From JAYRSJ01 sp041920215 (GTDB lineage: Bacteria > Pseudomonadota > Gammaproteobacteria > Burkholderiales > Burkholderiaceae_C): a stretch of DNA of 64,000 bases. Position numbers and translations under genes: made by a program. Below are positions 34,127 to 42,701 of the stretch, one piece after another; positions within the stretch are counted from its first letter, which is position 1, and the number at the start of each line of letters is the position of its first letter. A model generated the notes under the pieces. The model did not search any database. It was not told the DNA's origin and was given only the letters and a program-made list of their open reading frames with translations. The stretch covers positions 39,463-103,462 of the forward strand of contig JAYRSJ010000016.1 of the NCBI GenBank assembly GCA_041920215.1. The letters are read 5' to 3'.

Positions 34127-36406
34127 TCAGCTGATCTTGAAGCGCGACACCGTCTGGCGCAGCGCCTCGGCCGAACGGGACAGCTCATGCACCATCTGGG
34201 CGGTGGAGCGCGTACCTTCGGAGGTCTGCTCGGTCACCGCGAAGATGTGCTGGATATTGGACGCCACCTCGTTGGCGGCCTGGGCCTCGGAGAGTGCCTG
34301 GGTCGAGATCTGTGCGATCAGGTCGTCCAGCCGGCGCGACACCTTGTCGATTTCCTCCAGCGCATTACCGGCCGCATCGGACAGCCGGGTACCCTGGACC
34401 ACACCGACGGTGGAGCGCTCCATGGCGGCCACCGCATCCTGGGTGTCGGTCTGAATGGTTTTGACCAGCGCCGCAATCCGGCGCGTCGCGTCGCCGGAGC
34501 GCTCGGCCAGACGCTGCACTTCCTCCGCCACCACCGAGAAGCCGCGGCCTGCATCACCGGCCGAGGCGGCCTGGATGGCCGCGTTCAGTGCCAGCACATT
34601 GGTCTGTTCGGTAATGTCGGAGATCAGCTCGGTGATCTCGCCGATCTCCTGCGAGGACTCGCCCAGGCGCTTGATGCGCTTGGACGTCTCCTGGATGGAC
34701 TCGCGGATCGAGTTCATACCGCCGATATTGTTCTGCACCGCCTGGCGACCGGTCTCGGCCGCAGCACGCGAGGCGCGGGCCACCTCGGCGGTCTGCTGGG
34801 CCTGGGCGGACACCTCGTTGATTCGCTGCGCCATCTGCAGCACTGCCTCGCCGGTGGCGCGGATCTCGTGCAGCTGCTCGGTCGAGGCCGCCAGCAGTTC
34901 GGTCGAGGTCTGGTCGACCTGGCCGGTGGTGTCGGTCACGCGGTTGGCGGTGCTCTGCACCTGACCCACCAGATTGCGCAGCTCTTCCACCGTGTAGTTC
35001 ACCGAGTCGGCAATCGCGCCGGTGATGTCCTCGGTCACCGTGGCCTGCTGGGTCAGATCGCCCTCAGCGACCGACTGCAGCTCGTTCATCAGCCGCAAAA
35101 TCGCGGCCTGGTTGGCGTCGTTGACGCGCTTGGCCTCCTGCTCCTGGGCCTCGGCCTGGCGCTTCTGCTCCTCGGCCATCTGGGCACGCTGGGCCTGATC
35201 GGCCACATAGAGCCGCAGAAAACCGACCGCGCCGACCAGCAGCGCCGCCAGCGAGGCCAGCAGCAGCAGCAGCACCCAGGTCGGCGCACCACCGGCCGCT
35301 TCCAGCTCGGCGGCGATGCTTTCCAGGCCCTTGCGCAGGTTTTCGCTGTCGCCCAGGATCACCGACTGCGCCTCGCGCGCCGAGACCAGACCTTGCAGAT
35401 TGGACAGAATGGCGGCGGCCTGCACACGGGTGTCCTCGAACTGCTTCAGCAGCACGGTCAGACGTTCCTTCAGCTGCGCATCCTTGGCGCCGGGCAGGCG
35501 CAGCTCGGGGTTGCCCTTGAGCATGCCCTCGGCGATCTCGCGGAAGGAGTTCAAGTCCTTGCCCAGCAGGAACACCGCCTCGGGGCTGACGCCTTCCTGG
35601 GTCAGGAACTCGTTGGCACTCTTGCCGATACGCTGGGTCAGCATCACCAGCTGACCCGAGGCCGCGATCTCGCCCAGCGAGGCGCCTTGCTGCAGCGCCT
35701 GCGAGCTGACCGCCTCGGCGCTTTCCAGCAGCTCCGAACTCTGGCGGTTGATGGCGCGCAGGGCCTGACCCACCTGGGTCAGGATCTTTTCCTGGGCCAG
35801 CACCAGCTTGCCGTTCTTGTCAGCCTTGGTGATCAGCGGCTCGACCTTGTCCAGACCAGCCTGCACCGGCGCAACACCCTTGGCGCCCTCGCGCAGATCG
35901 GGCGGCAGGGCGTTCAGCACGCTCAGACTCTCGCGCAGTTCGCCGAAGGCGCCGGCACTGCCCACCAGGGCCGAGGACACCGACTTGGCCATGCGCTGCG
36001 ACTGCATCAGCGCATTGCCGGTAGCGCGCACCTGGGCCGCGCTGTTGTTGGCGTTGACCACAATCATCGCCACCGTACCGGCCGTGCCGATCAGGCCGGC
36101 CGCCACCAGGGCGGTCAGCAGCGCCTGCTTATTGCTCTTGACCGGCGCCGCGGCCGCGGGCTCGCTGCTTTCCGCAGCAGCCGTGGTCGAGGCGAACTGC
36201 GCCGTGGTGTCGGAGAAATTGCTGCTGGCCAGCTCGGTGGGCACAGCCTCCGAGATGATGGACGACTCGCCCTGCGGCACACCGCCGGCCGGGCCCAACG
36301 GCGTCGGTGCCGAGATGCGCAGATCGGCCGATTCGGTATTCACCGCGTCACGGTCCTCGTCGGCTTCATGCTTGCCCACGTTCTTGATTTTGTCCAGGAA
36401 GCTCAT
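34127..36406 (-). CDS. pilJ: Type IV pilus chemoreceptor PilJ
   Basis: 759 residues from the ATG at 36404-36406, which has an AGAGGG site. A cytoplasmic extension of about 93 residues, rich in Ser/Ala/Glu, precedes helix 1 (about 94-117). A large periplasmic region with two PilJ repeats ('ANNSAAQVRATGNALMQSQRMAKSVSSA' and 'GQLVMLTQRIGKSANEFL') follows, then helix 2 (about 378-403), HAMP and a methyl-accepting signalling domain (VVAEEVQRLAERSGDATRRI). It is the input of the PilI/ChpA pathway. It lies between pilI and chpA. Confidence 0.96.
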   Translation of the reverse strand: MSFLDKIKNVGKHEADEDRDAVNTESADLRISAPTPLGPAGGVPQGESSIISEAVPTELASSNFSDTTAQFASTTAAAESSEPAAAAPVKSNKQALLTALVAAGLIGTAGTVAMIVVNANNSAAQVRATGNALMQSQRMAKSVSSALVGSAGAFGELRESLSVLNALPPDLREGAKGVAPVQAGLDKVEPLITKADKNGKLVLAQEKILTQVGQALRAINRQSSELLESAEAVSSQALQQGASLGEIAASGQLVMLTQRIGKSANEFLTQEGVSPEAVFLLGKDLNSFREIAEGMLKGNPELRLPGAKDAQLKERLTVLLKQFEDTRVQAAAILSNLQGLVSAREAQSVILGDSENLRKGLESIAAELEAAGGAPTWVLLLLLASLAALLVGAVGFLRLYVADQAQRAQMAEEQKRQAEAQEQEAKRVNDANQAAILRLMNELQSVAEGDLTQQATVTEDITGAIADSVNYTVEELRNLVGQVQSTANRVTDTTGQVDQTSTELLAASTEQLHEIRATGEAVLQMAQRINEVSAQAQQTAEVARASRAAAETGRQAVQNNIGGMNSIRESIQETSKRIKRLGESSQEIGEITELISDITEQTNVLALNAAIQAASAGDAGRGFSVVAEEVQRLAERSGDATRRIAALVKTIQTDTQDAVAAMERSTVGVVQGTRLSDAAGNALEEIDKVSRRLDDLIAQISTQALSEAQAANEVASNIQHIFAVTEQTSEGTRSTAQMVHELSRSAEALRQTVSRFKIS

Positions 36407-36455
36407 CTGACCCTCTTGAAAGCAATGAATCGGCACGACCTTGCGGGTCGCACGC

Positions 36456-37013
36456 TCAAACTACGATGCGCAGAAACTGCGGATGACGCGACAAGGCCTC
36501 CAGGTCCAGCACCTGCCAGCGCCGGCCCTGGGCGTCCTGGAGCTGCGGACCGGCAAACGGCGGCAGCGTGCCGCCGTCGGCCTCGCCGTCGATCTTGACG
36601 TCCGCCGGCTGCAGATGCTCTTCCCCCCGCAGGCCGATCAGACGGTCGACCAGCAGCGCGCAATTGATGCCCAGCTCGGGATTGATCGTGATCAGGCGGT
36701 TCTGGCTGGTGTCGACCCGCGCCGCCGCGGCCGTCTCGGCCACCTCGCGCAGACCCAGAAAACCGGCCGTGTCCACCACCGTGTGCAGACCGCCGCGCAG
36801 ATTGGCCACGCCCAGCATCCAGGGCTGGGCGTAGGGCAGGGGCTTGAGCGGCACCGGCGTGAAGATCTCGGCGGCCTGGCGCAGCGACAGCAGCAGCGGC
36901 ACGCCGCCGGCCTCGACGGCCAGCCAGCTGGCCGAGCGCGTCTGCTCGCGCGCCGCCTGCATGCGCTGCGCGAGACGTTGTTGCAGTTCGCGCAGGGCTT
37001 GCTTATTGCTCAT
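36456..37013 (-). CDS. pilI: CheW-like adaptor PilI
   Basis: 185 residues, one CheW domain after a helical front. 'LLLSLRQAAEIFTPVPLKPLPYAQPWMLGVANLRGGLHTVVD' is the typical PilI core. It links PilJ receptors to the ChpA kinase. It starts eight bases after the pilH stop and ends 49 bases before pilJ, in the conserved pilG-pilH-pilI-pilJ order. Confidence 0.95.
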   Translation of the reverse strand: MSNKQALRELQQRLAQRMQAAREQTRSASWLAVEAGGVPLLLSLRQAAEIFTPVPLKPLPYAQPWMLGVANLRGGLHTVVDTAGFLGLREVAETAAAARVDTSQNRLITINPELGINCALLVDRLIGLRGEEHLQPADVKIDGEADGGTLPPFAGPQLQDAQGRRWQVLDLEALSRHPQFLRIVV

Positions 37014-37021
37014 CGGAGCGC

Positions 37022-37387
37022 TCAGCCCAGGGCTTTGATCTTGGCCAAGAGCTCTTCAGCCTTGACCGGCTTGACCACATAGTCGCGCGCGCCCTGGCGC
37101 ATGCCCCAGACGCGGTCGGTTTCCTGATTCTTGCTGGTGCACATGATCACCGGCACATCGGTGAAGCGCTCGTCGCGGGTGATGGCGCGGGTCAGCTGGA
37201 AGCCGTTCTGGCCCGGCATCACCACATCCATCAGGATCAGGTCGGGTTTTTCCTCAGCCAGGCGCTGCATGGCCTCTTCACCGTTCTCGGCGGTGCGGAC
37301 CTTGAAGCCGCGCTTGACCAGCATCTCGCTGAGCGCATGCAACTCGGTCTTGGAATCGTCAACCAGCAGAATTTTCTCGATCGCCAT
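37022..37387 (-). CDS. pilH: Response regulator PilH
   Basis: 121 residues, a stand-alone receiver domain. The acidic pocket (D10, D11), phosphorylated D54 in 'LILMDVVMPGQNGFQL' and K106 in 'DYVVKPVKAEELL' are all in place. In the Pseudomonas system PilH supports retraction control and acts as a phosphate sink. It is encoded between pilG (81 bases upstream) and pilI. Confidence 0.95.
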   Translation of the reverse strand: MAIEKILLVDDSKTELHALSEMLVKRGFKVRTAENGEEAMQRLAEEKPDLILMDVVMPGQNGFQLTRAITRDERFTDVPVIMCTSKNQETDRVWGMRQGARDYVVKPVKAEELLAKIKALG

Positions 37388-37468
37388 TTCTTGCTCCTCT
37401 AGCCGCCCGGCTTGACGCGGACGGCGGACACAGCCCTGGATTGTGCTCAGCCCGCAGGCGGCCGAAAC

Positions 37469-37882
37469 TCAGGCAATACGCCGATGCTGCAACACGGCCT
37501 GCAGCAACTGATCCTTGGTGAAGGGCTTGGTCAGATAGTCCTGCGAACCCACCATGCGGCCGCGCGCCTTGTCGAACAGCCCGTCCTTGGACGACAGCAT
37601 GATCACCGGCAGATCGGCAAAGGACGGATTGCGCTTGATGATCGCGCAGGTCTGATAACCATCCAGACGCGGCATCAGGATGTCGCAGAACACCAGATCG
37701 GGCCGGTAGTCGCTCAGCTTGGCCAGCGCGTCGAAGCCATCCTCGGCCAGCACGACCTCATGGCCGCCCTGCTTCAGAAAGATCTCGGCGCTGCGCCGGA
37801 TGGTGTTGCTGTCATCGATGACCAGCACCCTGGTGGCTGGGCCGGCAGCGGCCGGAACGCCTTGCGTCGCTTGCTGGTTCAA
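37469..37882 (-). CDS. pilG: Response regulator PilG
   Basis: 137 residues, a single receiver domain after a short Gln/Ala-rich front. Key residues are D23 and D24 (VLVIDDSNTIRRSAEIFL), phosphorylated D67 in 'VFCDILMPRLDGYQTCAIIK' and 'SKDGLFDKARGRMVGSQDYLTKPF'. This 'SKDGLFDKARG' pattern is typical of PilG, the output regulator that promotes pilus extension. First of the pil chemosensory genes, 74 bases after rubredoxin. Confidence 0.95.
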   Translation of the reverse strand: MNQQATQGVPAAAGPATRVLVIDDSNTIRRSAEIFLKQGGHEVVLAEDGFDALAKLSDYRPDLVFCDILMPRLDGYQTCAIIKRNPSFADLPVIMLSSKDGLFDKARGRMVGSQDYLTKPFTKDQLLQAVLQHRRIA

Positions 37883-37956
37883 ACGTCGACTCCTTGCGTG
37901 CTAATGGGTAAGGTGCGGCGGCGCATGATCCTGCAGATCCGCCGTTCGCAATCCAC

Positions 37957-38130
37957 TCAGATGCGGACCATTTCGAAGTCTTCTTTGCGTGCGCCGCACT
38001 CGGGGCAGGTCCAGTTCATATCGACATCGGCCCAGGCGGTGCCCGGCGCAATGCCATGTTCGGGATCGCCCGCGGCCTCATCGTAGATCCAGCCGCAGAT
38101 CAGGCACATCCAAGTACTCGCTTCGCTCAC
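37957..38130 (-). CDS. Rubredoxin
   Basis: 57 residues. Two CxxC pairs (CLICGWIYDEAAGD and CPECGARKEDF) bind one iron. No ATG upstream gives a sensible start: the GTG at 38128-38130 has an AGGAG site and yields VSEASTWMCLICG, the usual rubredoxin length. It is an electron carrier in the cytoplasm. It precedes pilG on the same strand and diverges from the thiD-like gene, an arrangement common in Betaproteobacteria. Confidence 0.92.
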   Translation of the reverse strand: MSEASTWMCLICGWIYDEAAGDPEHGIAPGTAWADVDMNWTCPECGARKEDFEMVRI

Positions 38131-38317
38131 GACACTCCTACACAAGCTCACTACAATGCGAAAGATTGTAGCCAGCCCCATCCCGCGCCCCGGGCGAAGA
38201 GTCGGCACAGATGCAACAGCCAGTTTGTGGCTTTGTGACGCGATATCGGTGCTTCGTCACGCCAAACCATGCCGCCGCCCGTCCACCGCACGGAACCGGC
38301 ATTCCATCCCCGAGACC

Positions 38318-39286
38318 ATGAGCCCAGCCGAACCCAAAGCCAGCACCGAGCCCACGATGGAAGACCAGGACGCCCAGGCCCCTGCCTGCGTGATGAGCTT
38401 CAACGTCACCGAACCCTCAGGCGCCGGCGGCGTGGCCGGCGATGTGGCCACCATTGCCGCAATGGGCGCCCATGGCCTGCCGGTGGTCACCGCCGTGCTG
38501 CTGCGCGACACGGCCGAGGTCTTCGACCAGCATCTGCTGGACAGCGATGTGGTGGTGGAGCAGGCCCGCACGATTCTGGAAGACATCACGATCGGTGCCT
38601 GGAAGGTCGGCTTTCTCGGCAGCGCCGAGGGCGTCAGTGCCGTCGCCGAAGTGCTCAGTGATTACCCCGATGTTCCGCTGGTGGCCTATCTGCCTGCCAT
38701 CTCGTGGTTGGACGAGGAGCAGCAGCAGAGCTATCTGGACGCCTTCCGCGAGCTGGTGCTGCCGCAGACCCATGTGCTGGTCGGCAACCACAAGACCCTG
38801 ACCGACTTCCTGCTGCCCGACTGGGATGCCGACCGCCCGGCCTCGCCGCGCGAGCTGGCGGTGGCGGCCAACGAGCATGGCGCCGAGCATGTGCTGGTGA
38901 CCGGCATCAATCTGCCCAACCAGTTTGTCGACAATGTGCTGGCCAATGCGGCCGGCCCCATCACCGGCGAGAAGTTCGAGCGCTTCGAGGTCAGCTTCAT
39001 CGGCGCCGGCGACACCTTGTCCGCCGCGCTGGCAGCCCTGCTCTCGGTGGGCGCCGAGGTCCATGCCGCGGTCGGCGAGGCCCTGGCCTTTCTGGACCAG
39101 GCCCTGGACGCCGGCTTCCGCCCCGGCATGGGCAATGTACTGCCCGACCGTTTCTTCTGGGCCCTGCCGCCGGCCGAGGAGGCCGACGATGCCGATACCG
39201 GCGTAGCCCTGGCGGCGGGCGATGACGCGCTGGAATCCCTGACCCTGGACGATGCGCCCGGCCGCCCGCCGCGCCGCATGCACTGA
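38318..39286 (+). CDS. thiD: Hydroxymethylpyrimidine (phosphate) kinase-like protein
   Basis: 322 residues from the ATG at 38318 (a second at 38357). It follows the ThiD/ribokinase fold: 'SFNVTEPSGAGGVAGDVATIAAMGAHGLPVVTAVL', 'AWKVGFLGSAEGVSAVAEVL', 'PDVPLVAYLPAISW' and the ATP/anion-hole segment 'FIGAGDTLSAALAALLS'. Classical ThiD has DPSGGAGIQAD and GTGCTLSAA at these points, so this is a divergent Betaproteobacterial type and its substrate is less certain. An acidic tail of about 40 residues follows. It lies upstream of hemL by 16 bases. Confidence 0.82.
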   Translation: MSPAEPKASTEPTMEDQDAQAPACVMSFNVTEPSGAGGVAGDVATIAAMGAHGLPVVTAVLLRDTAEVFDQHLLDSDVVVEQARTILEDITIGAWKVGFLGSAEGVSAVAEVLSDYPDVPLVAYLPAISWLDEEQQQSYLDAFRELVLPQTHVLVGNHKTLTDFLLPDWDADRPASPRELAVAANEHGAEHVLVTGINLPNQFVDNVLANAAGPITGEKFERFEVSFIGAGDTLSAALAALLSVGAEVHAAVGEALAFLDQALDAGFRPGMGNVLPDRFFWALPPAEEADDADTGVALAAGDDALESLTLDDAPGRPPRRMH

Positions 39287-39302
39287 ACCTCACCCACAAG
39301 CT

Positions 39303-40589
39303 ATGCCCAGCAATCAAGAGCTTTTCGAGCGCTCGCAGCGCGTCATTCCTGGTGGCGTCAACTCGCCGGTGCGCGCCTTCCGCGCGGTCGGCGGCACGCC
39401 GCGCTTCATCCAGCGGGGCGAAGGTGCCTATATCTTCGATGCCGAGGGCCGACGCTATATCGACTACATCGGCTCCTGGGGTCCAATGATCCTGGGCCAC
39501 GGCCACCCGGCGGTGCTGGATGCGGTGCTTGCGGCCGCCCGCGAGGGCTTCTCCTTCGGCGCCCCCACCGAGCGCGAGCTCGAGCTGGCCGAGGAGATCC
39601 TGAAGCTGGTGCCCAGCATGGAGCAGGTGCGCCTGGTCAGCTCGGGCACCGAGGCGACGATGAGTGCGATCCGGCTGGCGCGCGGCGCCACCGGCCGCAG
39701 CAAATTCATCAAGTTCGAGGGCTGCTACCACGGCCATACCGACGCGCTGCTGGTCAAGGCGGGCTCGGGTCTTGCCACCTTCGGCCACCCGACCAGCGCC
39801 GGCGTGCCGGCCGAAGTGGCCCAGCACACCCTGGTGCTGGAGTACAACAATGTCGCCCAGCTCGAAGAGGCCTTCGCGCTGCACGGGGCCGAGCTGGCCT
39901 GCGTGATCGTCGAGCCGATCGCCGGCAATATGAACTTCGTGCGCGCCAGCGTGCCCTTCATGACACGCATGCGCGAGCTGTGCTCGGCGCACGGCGCGCT
40001 GCTGGTGTTCGACGAGGTGATGACGGGTTTCCGCGTCGGCCTCGCCAGCGCCCAGGGCCATTACGCCGGCCTGATCCCCGGCTTCAGGCCCGATATCAGC
40101 GTGTTCGGCAAGGTCATAGGCGGCGGTATGCCGCTGGCAGCCTTCGGCGCCAGCCGCGAGATCATGAAGCACCTCGCCCCGCTGGGCGGCGTCTACCAGG
40201 CCGGCACGCTGTCCGGCAATCCGGTCGCGACCGCCTGCGGCCTCGCGACGCTGCGCGAGATCCAGAAGCCCGGCTTCTTCGACGCGCTGAGCAAGCGCAC
40301 CCGCAGCCTGGTCGACGGTCTGCAGGCGGTGGCCCGCGAGAACGGCGTGCCCTTCAGCGCCGACTGCCAGGGCGGCATGTTCGGCTTCTTCCTGATGAGC
40401 GAGCTGCCGCAGAACTACGCCACCGTGATGACGACCGACAAGGAGCGCTTCAACCGCTTCTTCCACGCGATGCTGGAGGCCGGCGTCTATCTGGCCCCGG
40501 CCCTGTACGAGGCCGGCTTCGTCAGCGGCGCGCACAGCGAGGCCGATATCGCGGCCACGCTGGACGCTGCGCGTCAGGCCCTGCGCTAA
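39303..40589 (+). CDS. hemL: Glutamate-1-semialdehyde 2,1-aminomutase
   Basis: 428 residues. It makes 5-aminolevulinate, the precursor of all tetrapyrroles, using PLP. Signatures are 'SQRVIPGGVNSPVRAFRAVGGTPRFI', 'VSSGTEATMSAIRLARGATGRSKFIKFEGCYHGHTDALLVKAGSG'-type segments, 'LVFDEVMTGFRV' and the PLP lysine K270 in 'SVFGKVIGGGMPLAAFG'. Length and start match the family. It follows the thiD-like gene and precedes a HAD phosphatase by six bases. Confidence 0.97.
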   Translation: MPSNQELFERSQRVIPGGVNSPVRAFRAVGGTPRFIQRGEGAYIFDAEGRRYIDYIGSWGPMILGHGHPAVLDAVLAAAREGFSFGAPTERELELAEEILKLVPSMEQVRLVSSGTEATMSAIRLARGATGRSKFIKFEGCYHGHTDALLVKAGSGLATFGHPTSAGVPAEVAQHTLVLEYNNVAQLEEAFALHGAELACVIVEPIAGNMNFVRASVPFMTRMRELCSAHGALLVFDEVMTGFRVGLASAQGHYAGLIPGFRPDISVFGKVIGGGMPLAAFGASREIMKHLAPLGGVYQAGTLSGNPVATACGLATLREIQKPGFFDALSKRTRSLVDGLQAVARENGVPFSADCQGGMFGFFLMSELPQNYATVMTTDKERFNRFFHAMLEAGVYLAPALYEAGFVSGAHSEADIAATLDAARQALR

Positions 40590-40595
40590 CCGCCC

Positions 40596-41273
40596 ATGGA
40601 TGGCAGCGCCCGCCGCTACCGCGCGGCGGTCTTCGATATGGACGGCCTGCTGCTCGATTCCGAGCGGCCCATACGCGACGCCTGGCTGCGGCTGGCCGCC
40701 GCGGCCGGCACGCCGCTGAGCGAGGCCGACTACCTGCTCACCGTCGGCCGCGGCCGGCCCGACTGCCTGGCCCTGCTGAGCGATCGCCTGGGCTCGCTGG
40801 CCGCCGCCGAGCGCCTTTACGAGGCGGTCGACGCCGAGTTGGCGCGCCAGACCGGATCGGCCGGCTTCGCCCTGAAACCCGGCGCGCTGGACCTGCTGCA
40901 GGCCTTGCAGGCCCGCGGTGTGCCGCGCGCGCTGGCCTCGTCCACCCGCCATGCCAAGGTGCTGGGCCGGCTGCGCGATGCCGGCCTCCTCGCCTTCTTC
41001 GACCCCATCCATGGCGGCGACCAGGTGGCCCGCGGCAAGCCGCATCCCGACCTCTTCGAGCTGGCCGCCCGCAGCCTGGGCTTGGCCGGCACCGACTGCC
41101 TGGTCTTCGAGGACTCCTGCTACGGCGCCCAAGGGGCGCTGGCCGCCGGCATGGGGGTGGTGCTGGTGCCCGATCTCAAACAGCCCGACCCGGCCATCGC
41201 GCCGCATTGCCTGCTGCTGGACAGCCTGCATCAGGCTCTGCCGCTGCTGCCGGCCTGGTTCGGCAAGACCTGA
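40596..41273 (+). CDS. HAD-superfamily hydrolase (phosphatase/phosphoglucomutase-like)
   Basis: 225 residues. Motif I is 'VFDMDGLLLDSERPIRDAW', motif II 'RALASSTRHAKVLGRL', motif III lysine in 'ARGKPHPDLFELAARSLG' and motif IV 'CLVFEDSCYGAQGALAAGM'. The helical cap between motif I and II places it with beta-phosphoglucomutase and phosphoglycolate phosphatase-like enzymes. The substrate cannot be assigned. It is in an apparent plus-strand run hemL-HAD-mpl. Confidence 0.9.
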   Translation: MDGSARRYRAAVFDMDGLLLDSERPIRDAWLRLAAAAGTPLSEADYLLTVGRGRPDCLALLSDRLGSLAAAERLYEAVDAELARQTGSAGFALKPGALDLLQALQARGVPRALASSTRHAKVLGRLRDAGLLAFFDPIHGGDQVARGKPHPDLFELAARSLGLAGTDCLVFEDSCYGAQGALAAGMGVVLVPDLKQPDPAIAPHCLLLDSLHQALPLLPAWFGKT

Positions 41274-41287
41274 AAACCACGATCACC

Positions 41288-42673
41288 ATGCATATCCATA
41301 TCCTCGGCATCTGCGGCACCTTCATGGGCGGCCTGGCCGCGCTGGCACGCGAGGCCGGCCACAAGGTCACCGGCTGCGACGCCAATGTCTATCCGCCGAT
41401 GAGCGATCAGCTGGAGGCCCTGGGCATAGCCCTGATCCAGGGCTTTGGCGCCGAGCAGATGGACCTGAAACCCGACCTCTTCGTGATCGGCAATGTCGTC
41501 ACCCGTTCCAGCGAGGGTCGCTTCCCGCTGATGGAAGCCATCCTGGACGCTGGCGCGCCCTACACCTCGGGGCCGCAATGGCTGGCCGAGCATGTGCTGC
41601 AGGGCCGCCATGTGCTGGCCGTGGCCGGCACCCATGGCAAGACCACGACCACCTCGATGCTGGCCTGGATCCTGGAGCATGCCGGGCTGCAGCCGGGCTT
41701 TCTGGTCGGCGGCGTGCCGCAGAACTTCGGCGTCTCGGCGCGCCTGGGGGCTGGCAAGGCCTTCGTCATTGAAGCGGACGAGTACGACACCGCCTTCTTC
41801 GACAAGCGCAGCAAGTTCGTGCACTACCGGCCGCGCACCGCGATCCTGAACAATCTCGAGCACGACCACGCCGACATCTTCCCAGACCTGGCCGCCATCG
41901 AGACCCAGTTCCACCATCTGCTGCGCACCGTAGCGGCCAGCGGCCGGGTGGTGGTCAATGCGCGCGAGGAGGCTCTGCAGCGGGTGCTGGCGCGCGGCTG
42001 CTGGAGCGAGTTGCAGCGCTTCGGCGTGCGCAAGGAGGAGCCCGGTGCGCTGCGTGCGCGCGGCGAGCCGCAGGCCTTCGATGTGCTGCGCGGTGCGCTC
42101 AAGGTGGCGCGGGTCGAATGGGCCCTGCTCGGCGAGCACAACCAGCTCAATGCCCTGGCCGCGATCGCCGCGGCCGAGCATCTGGGCGTCACACCCGAGC
42201 AATCCGCCGCCGCGCTGGCCAGCTTCAAGAATGTGCGGCGCCGCCTGGAGCTGCGCGGCGAGGCGGCGGGCGTCAAGGTCTACGACGATTTCGCCCACCA
42301 TCCGACCGCGATACGCACGACGATCAACGGCCTGCGCCGCAAGATCGCACCGTCCGAGCGCATCCTGGCGGTCTTCGAGCCGCGCTCCAACACGATGAAG
42401 CTGGGCACGATGAAGGCCCAGCTGCCCTGGTCGCTGGAGGAGGCCGATCTGGCCCTGTGCAACCAGGCCGGACTCAGCTGGGACGCCCGCGAGGCGCTGG
42501 CGCCCATGGGCGAACAGGCCCGCGTCTGCGAGGGCGTCGAGGCCCTGGTGGCCGCGGTGCTGCAGCTGGCCCGGCCGGGCGACCATGTGCTGTGCATGAG
42601 CAATGGCGGCTTTGGCGGCATCCATGAGAAGCTGCTTGCCGCGCTGGGCGGCAGCCCGCGCGACAAGACCTGA
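41288..42673 (+). CDS. mpl: Murein peptide ligase (UDP-MurNAc:L-Ala-gamma-D-Glu-mDAP ligase)
   Basis: 461 residues. Mpl reattaches recovered murein tripeptide to UDP-MurNAc, recycling the cell wall. The ATP loop 'AGTHGKTTTTSM' (113-124), 'EADEYDTAFFDKRSKFVHY', 'LLGEHNQLNALAAIAAA', 'VYDDFAHHPTAIRTTI' and 'EPRSNTMKLGTMKAQL' are typical of the Mur ligase family; the N-terminal 'HILGICGTFMGGLA' distinguishes Mpl from MurC. Start ATG at 41288, 14 bases after the HAD gene. Confidence 0.96.
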   Translation: MHIHILGICGTFMGGLAALAREAGHKVTGCDANVYPPMSDQLEALGIALIQGFGAEQMDLKPDLFVIGNVVTRSSEGRFPLMEAILDAGAPYTSGPQWLAEHVLQGRHVLAVAGTHGKTTTTSMLAWILEHAGLQPGFLVGGVPQNFGVSARLGAGKAFVIEADEYDTAFFDKRSKFVHYRPRTAILNNLEHDHADIFPDLAAIETQFHHLLRTVAASGRVVVNAREEALQRVLARGCWSELQRFGVRKEEPGALRARGEPQAFDVLRGALKVARVEWALLGEHNQLNALAAIAAAEHLGVTPEQSAAALASFKNVRRRLELRGEAAGVKVYDDFAHHPTAIRTTINGLRRKIAPSERILAVFEPRSNTMKLGTMKAQLPWSLEEADLALCNQAGLSWDAREALAPMGEQARVCEGVEALVAAVLQLARPGDHVLCMSNGGFGGIHEKLLAALGGSPRDKT

Positions 42674-42701
42674 CCCTGCTTCACCCCAGGAGCCCCGTGC
42701 G

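Noticed and set aside
29060..36598. A plus-strand open frame of 2512 codons opposite chpA and pilJ
   Set aside because: Composition (rich in Leu, Arg, Gln, His, Gly) is typical of antisense frames in high-GC genes. The minus strand has well-defined ChpA and PilJ domains.
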